A stretch of DNA of 32,370 bases, from positions 1 through 32,370 of the forward strand of contig JAZOPS010000058.1 of assembly GCA_045655645.1 (NCBI GenBank). Direction: 5' to 3'. The notes under the pieces were generated by a model. The model was not told the DNA's origin, made no database searches, and saw nothing but the letters and a program-made list of their open reading frames with translations. Shown here piece by piece: positions 7,323 to 14,183 of the stretch (position 1 is the stretch's first letter; each line of letters starts with the position of its first letter). This DNA is from Fimenecus sp045655645. Its GTDB lineage: Bacteria; Bacillota; Clostridia; Oscillospirales; Acutalibacteraceae. The translations under genes were made by a program, and so were the position numbers.

Positions 7323-9680
7323 TTATTTCAAGAAGAATTTTTCGGCAATTCTAACAGATGCCATAGCATCTTTGCCATAATAATCTGCACCAATGGTTTT
7401 TGCATATTCTTCGGTAAGCACAGCGCCACCTACCATAACTGAAATATCGTGGCATTTTTCTTTGAGAAGAGCAATTGTTCTCTCCATTGACGGTACTGTT
7501 GTAGTCATTAAAGCAGAGAGACCGACTAACTTAATATTCTCTTTTTCTGCTTTTTCTACAATTGCTTCGGGATTTATATCCTTGCCCATATCGATTACTG
7601 AAAATCCATAATTTTCAAGCAATACTTTAACAATATTTTTACCGATATCGTGAATATCACCTTCAACAGTTGCTATGAGTATTTTACCCTTTTCTTCTGT
7701 TTTTTCGCCACTGTTTACAATATATTCTTTGATAATTTCAAAACTTGCACCTGCAGTTTCTGCACTCATTAAAAGTGACGGTAAAAATATTGTATTTTCT
7801 TCAAAACCTTTGCCGACTTCGTTAAGAGCGGGAACTAAAATTCCATCAATTATTTCGATTGGCGTTTTAATTTGAAGTTCGAGTTTAGTTTGCTCTTTCG
7901 CTTGGGATTTAAGCCCTTTTATAACTGCAGTTTTAAGGTCAACAGCTGTTGATTTGATTTCTAATTTTGCGTCAGTCACATTAGCAATATACTGCTCAAA
8001 ATTCTCATCTAAACCATTTAAAGCACAATATGAATAATAAGCATTCATCATTGCTTCACTTTTCGGATTGATAATACCCGCGCTTAAGCCCTTTTGCATT
8101 GCAAGAGTGAAGAATGTTGAGTTCAAAAGTTCACGATTTGGAAGACCGAATGACACATTTGAAACACCTAAAACCGTTTTTACACCTAAGTCATTTGTAA
8201 GTTTTTCTATGCATTCCAAAGTAATTTTTGCATTATCTTTATTTGTGCTGACGGTCATACAAAGCGGGTCAAACACAAGGTTTTCTTTAGTGATTCCGTA
8301 TTCTTCGGCTCTTGTGATAATTCGTTTTGCAATATCCATTCTACCTTGGACGGTTTCGGGGATTCCGTCTTCGTCAAGAGTTAAGCAGACAAGCACACCA
8401 CCATATTTTTTAACAAGTGGGAATACTTCGTCCATAACCTTTTCTTTGCCGTTAACGGAATTGACCATTGCTTTGCCGTTATATATACGAAGTGCTTTTT
8501 CCATTGCAACTATATCTGATGTATCTATCTGCAATGGTGTGTTGAGTATGCTTTGAAGTCCCAAAACGGCATTCTGCATCATAGTAGGCTCGTCAATTTC
8601 GGGGAGTCCCACATTCACATCAAGCACATCTGCACCTGCATCAACTTGAGTTACTCCTTCGCGATAGATATAATCCATATCGTTGTTACGAAGAGCTTCT
8701 TTGAGCATCTTTTTGCCAGTTGGGTTAATTCTTTCACCAATTATAATTGGCTTATCTTGAAAGATTACTGCTTTTGAATATGATGTAATTGCAGTAATAT
8801 ATTTCTTTTCTATTTTCTCGATTGGCTCATTTTTGCAAAGGTCAATCATTGCTTTTATATGGTCGGGAGTTGTGCCACAACAACCACCCAAAGCACAAGC
8901 GCCATTTTTAAGAATTTCAAGTTGTTTTTGTGCGAATTCTTCGGGAGTTACATTGTAAGTTGTAACACCATTGATACTCACAGGAAGACCTGCATTTGGT
9001 TGGACAAAAATCGGTGTGCTTGAATACTTTTTCATTTCTTTTAAAAGTTCAAGCATCTGGTCAGGACCAAGCCCACAATTCATGCCAATTCCGTCAACGT
9101 TCAAGCCTTCAAGAGTTATAACTGCAGTTTTAATGTCTGCACCCGTTAAGAGTATGCCCTTTTGGTCAAAAATCATTGACACAAGCACAGGTAAATCTGT
9201 ATTTTCTTTCGCGGCTAAAACTGCAGATTTGATTTCGTACAAATCCCCCATTGTTTCAATGAGAATTAAATCTGCACCAGCATTTGCACCTGCTATTACT
9301 TGTTCTTTATAAAGATTATAAGCGGTTTCAAATTCTAAATCGCCATAGGGTTTTAAAAGTTTGCCGAGTGGACCTATATCAAGGGCAACAAAAGCATTTT
9401 TGCCACTTTCTTTTATAGTGTTTTTTGCGATTTCAACGGCTTTTGTGATAATCTCATTCACATTGTCGAATTTAAGTGAATTTGCACCGAATGTGTTAGT
9501 TGTGACTATGTTACAACCTGCATCTAAATATGATTTATGCACTTTCGCAACTATTTCAGGTGAGTTAATGTTAAGATTTTCGGGTAACTCACCTTTTTTT
9601 AGTCCGTTTTTCTGTAATTCTGTGCCCATTGCACCGTCAAAAAACAATATTGAATTGTTAAACTGTTCTTTGAATTTCAT
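7323..9680 (-). CDS. metH: Cobalamin-dependent methionine synthase, lacking the reactivation domain
   Basis: This 785-residue protein has the homocysteine methyltransferase domain (about 1-290, with zinc cysteines in MNCGLGP and GGCCGTTP), the pterin-binding methyltetrahydrofolate domain (about 310-570), and the B12 cap and cobalamin domains (about 580-785). DIHDIGKN supplies the cobalt-ligating histidine. It transfers a methyl group from methyltetrahydrofolate to homocysteine. E. coli MetH is much longer because of a C-terminal AdoMet-binding reactivation domain; here that domain is the separate gene just upstream. ATG at 9680 is chosen because AAAGGA lies 9 bases before it, whereas the ATG at 9689 touches the ribosome binding site. 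Confidence 0.94.
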   Translation of the reverse strand: MKFKEQFNNSILFFDGAMGTELQKNGLKKGELPENLNINSPEIVAKVHKSYLDAGCNIVTTNTFGANSLKFDNVNEIITKAVEIAKNTIKESGKNAFVALDIGPLGKLLKPYGDLEFETAYNLYKEQVIAGANAGADLILIETMGDLYEIKSAVLAAKENTDLPVLVSMIFDQKGILLTGADIKTAVITLEGLNVDGIGMNCGLGPDQMLELLKEMKKYSSTPIFVQPNAGLPVSINGVTTYNVTPEEFAQKQLEILKNGACALGGCCGTTPDHIKAMIDLCKNEPIEKIEKKYITAITSYSKAVIFQDKPIIIGERINPTGKKMLKEALRNNDMDYIYREGVTQVDAGADVLDVNVGLPEIDEPTMMQNAVLGLQSILNTPLQIDTSDIVAMEKALRIYNGKAMVNSVNGKEKVMDEVFPLVKKYGGVLVCLTLDEDGIPETVQGRMDIAKRIITRAEEYGITKENLVFDPLCMTVSTNKDNAKITLECIEKLTNDLGVKTVLGVSNVSFGLPNRELLNSTFFTLAMQKGLSAGIINPKSEAMMNAYYSYCALNGLDENFEQYIANVTDAKLEIKSTAVDLKTAVIKGLKSQAKEQTKLELQIKTPIEIIDGILVPALNEVGKGFEENTIFLPSLLMSAETAGASFEIIKEYIVNSGEKTEEKGKILIATVEGDIHDIGKNIVKVLLENYGFSVIDMGKDINPEAIVEKAEKENIKLVGLSALMTTTVPSMERTIALLKEKCHDISVMVGGAVLTEEYAKTIGADYYGKDAMASVRIAEKFFLK

Positions 9681-9685
9681 ATTTG

Positions 9686-10261
9686 TCATTCCTTTGTTAC
9701 GCCGATAAATGCGGTAACTGTTTTAGTGGGAGTCATTAAGTATTTTTCTGATAGTGTTACTCCCATTTGTTTTGTCATTGGTAAAAGTTTGAAGAAATCT
9801 GCTTGTGATGATATGTCAAGTCCACCATAACCAGGACTAAAACGGGGTCTATGTTCCCCTTTTATTGTGTTTTTAAGTTCTTCGCAAGCAATATCGCAAA
9901 GATTTTCTACAAGAGATGCACCCACACAATGTACAATTGATGTCATAGCCGCGTCTGTTATTGAATATTTTCTAACAAGTGTATCTGCACCAACACCAAT
10001 AGTTGCACCAAAAAGAATAATGCTTGTTGAGTCTTTCAAATGGTTTAAAAGTTTTGCACTCTTAAACTCAATGCCGTCAATGATTATTCCGTCAGAAGTT
10101 CTTGTGAATTCGTATTCTTTATAGATATATTTTGGTGTAATCACTTTGCAAAGTTCGTTGTATGCAATTTCACAAAGATTGCATATTTCTTCACTTGGCT
10201 TTGCACCATGCTTATAGCCCATATAACGAGCTGCTTCGTGTAAATCGTATTTTAACAACAT
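9686..10261 (-). CDS. Methionine synthase reactivation (AdoMet-binding) domain protein
   Basis: A 191-residue protein resembling the C-terminal activation domain of MetH. It carries the AdoMet-site stretch RPRFSPGYG followed by a glycine-rich turn (about residues 137-150). In full-length MetH this domain reductively re-methylates the cobalt with AdoMet when it becomes oxidised. Here it is encoded alone, overlapping the end of the rrf2 gene by 10 bases and ending 5 bases before the metH start, so the two halves are probably made together. The ribosome binding site is poor (GGTAAC/GTGG), suggesting translational coupling to rrf2. Confidence 0.88.
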   Translation of the reverse strand: MLLKYDLHEAARYMGYKHGAKPSEEICNLCEIAYNELCKVITPKYIYKEYEFTRTSDGIIIDGIEFKSAKLLNHLKDSTSIILFGATIGVGADTLVRKYSITDAAMTSIVHCVGASLVENLCDIACEELKNTIKGEHRPRFSPGYGGLDISSQADFFKLLPMTKQMGVTLSEKYLMTPTKTVTAFIGVTKE

Positions 10262-10686
10262 CCACAGTTACCTTTTTCTTTCTGTTTATCCACCAAATAC
10301 TGTAATGTGATTGAGTCAACAACTTTATTAACTGCATCGAGTACGCATTGCCAGATTTCAAGGGTTACACAGTCCATACAATTTTCGCAAGGATTATCGT
10401 CAGTTTCAAGACAAGCAACAGGAGCAAGACTACCTTCTGTTACTCTTAAAATTTCGCCTACTGTATATTCAATTGGTTCACGAGTGAGCTTATATCCACC
10501 CTGTGCACCACGAGTGCTTTCAACAAGATTTTCTTTGGCTAAAAGTTTGATAATCTGTTCAAGGTATTTTTCACTGATATTCTGTCTTGTTGCAATAGAT
10601 TTTATTGAGATATAGCCGTCTTCTTTATGGATTGCAAGGTCTGTCATAAGACGAAGTGCATATCTACCTTTTGTTGAGATTTTCAT
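10252..10686 (-). CDS. Rrf2-family transcriptional regulator, IscR/CymR-like
   Basis: The 144-residue protein opens with MKISTKGRYALRLM, typical of Rrf2 proteins, followed by a winged helix-turn-helix (about 25-65, STRGAQGGYKLTR in the wing). Cysteines at 92, 100, 103 and 106 lie where IscR holds its [2Fe-2S] cluster, and the C terminus is Cys-rich (CGCC). It could sense Fe-S or sulfur status. It is first in an operon with the metH reactivation gene and metH, and nifS-nifU follow. The ATG has AAAGGGTG upstream. Whether it acts as IscR or CymR cannot be told from sequence; the cysteines favour a cluster-binding IscR-like protein. Confidence 0.9.
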   Translation of the reverse strand: MKISTKGRYALRLMTDLAIHKEDGYISIKSIATRQNISEKYLEQIIKLLAKENLVESTRGAQGGYKLTREPIEYTVGEILRVTEGSLAPVACLETDDNPCENCMDCVTLEIWQCVLDAVNKVVDSITLQYLVDKQKEKGNCGCC

Positions 10687-10729
10687 AATATCTACACCCT
10701 TTTAGAGTATTGTTTTTAGTTTCGAAAAT

Positions 10730-10758
10730 AATATACTACAAAATTACTAGGAATTCAA
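10730..10758 (-). promoter_or_regulatory. Promoter of rrf2-metH operon with candidate Rrf2 site
   Basis: TTGAAT (10758-10753) and TATATT (10735-10730) are 17 bases apart on the minus strand. TTTGTAGTAT (10742-10733) overlaps the -10 box as in the nifS promoter. GGAATT-type words, resembling CymR/Rrf2 half-sites, occur at 10750-10755 and 10783-10788. Autoregulation is inferred. Confidence 0.5.
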
Positions 10759-10797
10759 GAGTTAATTCATATAAATTTGGTGGGAATTGAAATTTCC

Positions 10798-10828
10798 AAT
10801 AAAAAAGGGCGATTCGTGAATCGCCCCT
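10798..10828 (-). terminator. Intrinsic terminator after the second GtrA gene
   Basis: GGGCGATTC (10807-10815) pairs with GAATCGCCC (10818-10826), 9 bp with at least a 2-base loop. TTTTTTATT follows on the minus strand. The flanking CCTACA tag is shared with the hairpin at 5593. Confidence 0.8.
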
Positions 10829-10837
10829 ACATTTTAT

Positions 10838-11293
10838 TTATTTTATTTCTGCTTTTTCTTTGTCTTTTTCTGCTAGTTTATTGGTGTTAATGGAATCCTT
10901 ATAAATCCAGAATCGGTTTACAAGGAAGGCGGTTGTAAGATTTGAAAGCATTGTTACAACAAGAACAATATATTCATTGACACCTGCACCCTCCGCCAAG
11001 TCACCAAGATATGTCGATGTTGGAATAAATATGCAATAATAAAACGCCAATTTTGCCATAGCAACTGGTACATTATTCGCAGATTTAAATGTGTATCTAC
11101 GGTTTACTGTAAACCCGTAAAGTACTGACAAGATTATAGCAGGAAGATAACTTTGCCAATAATCAAAATGTAAAACTTCATTGAGCGTTGTAAAAACTAC
11201 CGCTTGAATTACACCTGAACCCAAAGAAAAGGCAACAAATTTCACCACTTGAATAATATTTTCTTTTGAACTTAATTTTTCATTATTCTTCAT
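10838..11293 (-). CDS. GtrA-like membrane protein, copy 2
   Basis: A 151-residue protein with four hydrophobic segments and the GtrA-family signature TVNRRYTFKSA after the second segment. GtrA proteins are linked to moving lipid-linked sugars across the membrane during wall polysaccharide or glycan modification; the substrate here is unknown. It is clearly a tandem duplicate of the gene before it, sharing KFVAFS, LSVLY-FTVNR, TFKSA and the tail NTNKLA-KDK. ATG at 11293 overlaps the upstream stop by 11 bases and has AAGGA 9 bases upstream; a TTG seven codons earlier is less likely. The usual glycosyltransferase partner is absent here. Confidence 0.85.
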   Translation of the reverse strand: MKNNEKLSSKENIIQVVKFVAFSLGSGVIQAVVFTTLNEVLHFDYWQSYLPAIILSVLYGFTVNRRYTFKSANNVPVAMAKLAFYYCIFIPTSTYLGDLAEGAGVNEYIVLVVTMLSNLTTAFLVNRFWIYKDSINTNKLAEKDKEKAEIK

Positions 11294-11729
11294 CTTTTTT
11301 GTCCTTGTTTGCAAGTTTGTTTGTGTTCATTGAATTGCGGTAAACAACAAAACGACAGAAGAGATATTCTGTTACAAGATTACAAGACATGGTTACTGCT
11401 TCGATTATGTAGTTATTAATCTCTGCTTGTTCTGCCAAGTGACCAAGATATGCCGAAACAGGTGTGAACACACAATAGAAGAGTGCAACTTTAAGCATTG
11501 CTATTGGTATATTTGTTGCTGATTTGAATGTGAATTTTCTGTTTACTGTGAAATTATAAAGAACTGACAATATAAGTGACGGAAGATATGCTTTCCAATG
11601 CACACAATCTGTGAGTTCGTGAATAATTGTATATGACACAATCTGAATAATTCCTGCGCCCATTGAGAATGCAACGAATTTCGCAATTTGGATTATAGTT
11701 TCTTTTGTTGAAAGTTTTTGATTTGCCAT
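11283..11729 (-). CDS. GtrA-like membrane protein, copy 1
   Basis: A 148-residue, four-segment membrane protein of the GtrA family with the TVNRKFTFKSA signature. It is the closer of the two paralogues to nadE and shares the same promoter. ATG at 11729 is preferred (GGGGGA 7 bases upstream) over an in-frame start that overlaps the nadE stop. The polar tail NTNKLANKDKK is conserved in the second copy. Two four-helix subunits from adjacent genes may form a hetero-oligomer, as small multidrug-transporter-like pairs do; that is speculation from gene order. Confidence 0.85.
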   Translation of the reverse strand: MANQKLSTKETIIQIAKFVAFSMGAGIIQIVSYTIIHELTDCVHWKAYLPSLILSVLYNFTVNRKFTFKSATNIPIAMLKVALFYCVFTPVSAYLGHLAEQAEINNYIIEAVTMSCNLVTEYLFCRFVVYRNSMNTNKLANKDKKDEE

Positions 11730-11743
11730 AAGTTTATCCCCCA

Positions 11744-12481
11744 TTATATTTCAGGTTTGAATGATGGCATAAGTTTGAGCTTGAACAAGTTCATTTTATG
11801 CTTTCTATCAATCAAATCTTTCTTTTCTTTATCTTCAATTTCGCCTGTTCTGATATATTTATCAAGTTCAGCATAGGTAAAGCCGAGATTATCTTCATCA
11901 GTTTTGCCACAAAGTCCGTCAATTGGTGTTTTTTCAACAAGGTTTTCGGGAAGTCCTAACAAATGACCGATTTGTTTCATTTCGGCTACCGTAAGGAATG
12001 AGCAAGGGCTGAAATCCCCAACTGAATCACCATAACGGGTTGAATAGCCCACCCAATCTTCTGAAAGATTACAAGTGTTTGCAACTCTACCATTCACAGA
12101 CTGACTAACAGCATAAAGAGTTGTCATTCTCACTCTTGGTGGAATATTCTGCACAGTTTGTGGTGTGATTTCTAAATCTGCAGGAAGATTTTTCATAAGG
12201 CCATCAACTGTATCTTTAATGTTTACTGTATAATTTTTAATACCAAGGTGTTCGACTAATTGTTTTGCACAATCAATATCGTGTTGCTCACCACAGGGCA
12301 TAAGCACACCGATTACGCGGTCTTTGCCCAACGCTTCAACACAGAGAGCCGCAACAATTGATGAGTCTTTGCCTCCTGAAATTCCAACAACTGCATTGCA
12401 ATCTTTTCCGTTTTGCTCGAAAAAGTCTTTTATCCACTGGACACATTGATTTTTAACTTTAAGTGCATCAAATTGGTACAT
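11744..12481 (-). CDS. nadE: NH3-dependent NAD+ synthetase
   Basis: The 245-residue protein has the ATP pyrophosphatase P-loop GISGGKDSS (near residue 32) and the NADE core including LMPCGEQ and the C-terminal KKDLIDRKHKMNLFK. It amidates nicotinate adenine dinucleotide to NAD+. The short length without a nitrilase domain indicates use of free ammonia. ATG at 12481 has GGAGCG about 8 bases upstream; the longer frame to 12532 would run through the promoter at 12504-12532 and is rejected. It heads a transcript with the two GtrA genes, with no obvious functional link. Confidence 0.94.
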   Translation of the reverse strand: MYQFDALKVKNQCVQWIKDFFEQNGKDCNAVVGISGGKDSSIVAALCVEALGKDRVIGVLMPCGEQHDIDCAKQLVEHLGIKNYTVNIKDTVDGLMKNLPADLEITPQTVQNIPPRVRMTTLYAVSQSVNGRVANTCNLSEDWVGYSTRYGDSVGDFSPCSFLTVAEMKQIGHLLGLPENLVEKTPIDGLCGKTDEDNLGFTYAELDKYIRTGEIEDKEKKDLIDRKHKMNLFKLKLMPSFKPEI

Positions 12482-12503
12482 TTTATCACGCTCCAATATT
12501 AAT

Positions 12504-12532
12504 ATTGTACCACTATTTTTATAAAGTTTCAA
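12504..12532 (-). promoter_or_regulatory. Promoter of nadE-gtrA-gtrA
   Basis: TTGAAA (12532-12527) and TACAAT (12509-12504) are 17 bases apart on the minus strand, just after the MATE terminator. The transcript would begin about 15 bases before the ribosome binding site. Confidence 0.7.
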
Positions 12533-12562
12533 TAAAAAATAAAGGACTACAAAAGTAGTCCT
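12529..12562 (-). terminator. Intrinsic terminator after the MATE gene
   Basis: AGGACTAC (12543-12550) pairs with GTAGTCCT (12555-12562) across a 4-base loop, followed on the minus strand by TTATTTTTTATT. The stem is nearly the same as the lysS terminator at 14153-14176. Confidence 0.85.
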
Positions 12563-12581
12563 AAAAAAATAGAAATTTACT

Positions 12582-13907
12582 TTAAAACGGATTAAATATA
12601 TTAATGTTTTGTTTCTTTAACATGTACACATACACGCCAAAAGAAACTATACTATCAAATACATTGCCTAATCCAAACATTAATGCAATCCCCATAAGTG
12701 TTGGTGTCCAAACGCCTGAAATATACAAAACAAATGCTATACCGTAGTAAATTGAATTTGTTATTACTGATTCAAAAAGCATATATTGAGTTTTACCCAA
12801 CCCATAAAATGTTGCATCAAAAACATTTTGTAATGCGTAAAACACATAAAAGCCCACAAGCACAAAAACAAGTTCAAAAAGTTTATCTACTTCTTCAAAA
12901 CCAAGCACATTGCTCATAAAAGGTTTCCACAAGGGAACTGATACAACCCAAGATAACGCAATAAATACTGTTACAGCAAAATAACCAAGAGAGTTTTTTC
13001 TGATATTTTCTTTATCTCTTGATATTTCTTGTTTTATTAATTCACCAAGTTGTAATATCGGTAACAATAGCCATCCCCAAATAAAATTGTTTGCCACCCA
13101 ATATGTACCTTGCTCTCCTACAACATTGACCATTCTGGCAATCATCAACATATAAGCAATATTTCTGACAAAAGATTCCAAACCAGAAATACCACCTATC
13201 TTTGCAAGCTGCTTTGCCCAGATAAAATCAAGTTTTTCTCTAGAAACAATTTCAATATTTTCCTTTTCAATCAATATGATAGAAACTATCAATAAAAGCA
13301 AATTGACAATAATATTTGAAAATCCAATACCATTTACACCTAATTTTAATGATACAGGTAAAGATGAAACTAAAAAAACATCAGAAATAATGCAAAGTAA
13401 AAATCTACTAGCTGTCAAAATATAAAGATATTTACTTTTATTGATGCTCACAAGTGCAACAAGCAAAAATTCTGTCAATATTGCGAAAACATTTGCTAAA
13501 CTTTCGATTCTTATATATGTAGCAGATTCATTTATAATGCTTATATCCGTCGCCATAAATGATAAGAGATTTTTTGCAAAAGCTATAATAAGTAACGATA
13601 ATATCAAATATATTATAAAAGTGATAATCGTGCCTGTTCGGATACGATTTGCAAATTCCTTTTTATCATTTACAACTTTACCAATAAAATAAAACAATGG
13701 TAATATTATTGCTTCATTCAAAATCTCATACAATAAATTCACCCATGATAGTTGCCCTGCAATAGAATAAGACCAATCCCCCGGTATTTGACCGATAAAA
13801 AACACTCGTAATGTGGTGTAAATTGTCGGGCTTAAGCCTAAAACAAGCAAAGCCGCAAAGAGTTTGTAATTAATTCTACCTAATGACAATTTGATTTTTG
13901 AAAACAT
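12582..13907 (-). CDS. MATE-family efflux transporter
   Basis: A 441-residue protein with about twelve hydrophobic segments in two halves, resembling MATE (multidrug and toxic compound extrusion) transporters, which export drugs or metabolites using Na+ or H+ gradients. It lacks an obvious signal peptide. ATG at 13907 lies 7 bases after AAGGAGG, so translation should be strong once the mRNA is made. Expression is probably set in the leader, where an intrinsic terminator lies between promoter and gene. The gene looks more AT-rich than its neighbours and is bounded by two similar terminators, which could mean it entered as a module. The substrate is unknown. Confidence 0.85.
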   Translation of the reverse strand: MFSKIKLSLGRINYKLFAALLVLGLSPTIYTTLRVFFIGQIPGDWSYSIAGQLSWVNLLYEILNEAIILPLFYFIGKVVNDKKEFANRIRTGTIITFIIYLILSLLIIAFAKNLLSFMATDISIINESATYIRIESLANVFAILTEFLLVALVSINKSKYLYILTASRFLLCIISDVFLVSSLPVSLKLGVNGIGFSNIIVNLLLLIVSIILIEKENIEIVSREKLDFIWAKQLAKIGGISGLESFVRNIAYMLMIARMVNVVGEQGTYWVANNFIWGWLLLPILQLGELIKQEISRDKENIRKNSLGYFAVTVFIALSWVVSVPLWKPFMSNVLGFEEVDKLFELVFVLVGFYVFYALQNVFDATFYGLGKTQYMLFESVITNSIYYGIAFVLYISGVWTPTLMGIALMFGLGNVFDSIVSFGVYVYMLKKQNINIFNPF

Positions 13908-13943
13908 AAATATGCCTCCTTTTAAATTTGTAAAAAGGACAAG

Positions 13944-13974
13944 AAAAAAACACCTGCAATATAATCACAGGTGT
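13944..13974 (-). terminator. Leader (attenuator) terminator upstream of the MATE gene
   Basis: ACACCTG (13974-13968) pairs with CAGGTGT (13956-13950) across an 11-base loop, followed by a T-run (13949-13944) on the minus strand. It lies between the promoter and the gene. Its 5' arm and loop contain CCTGTGA (13971-13965), which can instead pair with TCACAGG at 14013-14007. Confidence 0.8.
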
Positions 13975-14078
13975 GCTAAAAACGACAATAACTCGCTAAC
14001 GACAAGCCTGTGACCAAAAGTGCGAAATGCCGGAAGATACCAAAAGTTTGTCAAGCTTGAAGTATGTATCCCAATCAT
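13965..14078 (-). CDS. Putative 37-residue leader peptide of the MATE attenuator
   Basis: A short ORF runs from ATG at 14078 to TGA at 13967-13965. The peptide is aromatic and hydrophobic, with NFWYLPAFRTFGHRLVV in its middle. The stop codon lies in the 5' part of the leader terminator, and its codons for Gly-His-Arg form the antiterminator strand TCACAGG. A ribosome translating to the end would melt the antiterminator; one stalled early would leave it free. The weakness is the start: no good Shine-Dalgarno sequence is visible before ATG (only TTGAG about 16 bases upstream). It could be a chance ORF over a structured riboswitch. Confidence 0.4.
   Translation of the reverse strand: MIGIHTSSLTNFWYLPAFRTFGHRLVVSELLSFLAHL
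14007..14013 (-). promoter_or_regulatory. Antiterminator strand of the MATE leader
   Basis: TCACAGG (14013-14007 on the minus strand) is an exact complement of CCTGTGA at 13971-13965; two G-T pairs can extend it to 9 bp. That pairing would consume the 5' arm of the leader terminator. A second upstream helix, GGGATAC (14072-14066) with GTATCTT (14040-14034), may organise the rest of the leader. Confidence 0.55.
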
Positions 14079-14116
14079 TATAAAATGAAAGCTCAAGTCA
14101 CTATTTACTTGAATTT

Positions 14117-14145
14117 ATTATAACTATATAACAAGTATTTGTCAA
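14117..14145 (-). promoter_or_regulatory. Consensus sigma-A promoter of the MATE leader
   Basis: A perfect TTGACA (14145-14140), 17-base spacer and perfect TATAAT (14122-14117) on the minus strand. The -35 box lies right beside the T-run of the lysS terminator. A strong constitutive promoter fits a gene controlled afterwards by attenuation. Confidence 0.85.
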
Positions 14146-14147
14146 AT

Positions 14148-14176
14148 AAAAAAGGACTACGAAAAATCGTAGTCCT
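14148..14176 (-). terminator. Intrinsic terminator after lysS
   Basis: A 10-bp perfect stem, AGGACTACGA (14153-14162) with TCGTAGTCCT (14167-14176), 4-base loop, followed on the minus strand by TTTTTTATTT. It isolates the MATE module from greA-lysS. Confidence 0.9.
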
Positions 14177-14183
14177 GATTTTA

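Noticed and set aside
8068..8556. 162-codon plus-strand reading frame
   Set aside because: It is antisense to metH, has no ribosome binding site or recognisable domain, and follows from codon bias of the real gene. Other plus-strand frames were dropped for the same reason.
10687..10760. SAM or cobalamin riboswitch for metH
   Set aside because: metH is third in an operon whose leader before rrf2 is about 40 bases, too short for either class, and no B12-box was seen.
12482..12532. Longer N terminus for nadE
   Set aside because: It would cover a good promoter, and the ATG at 12481 has a well-placed GGAGCG.
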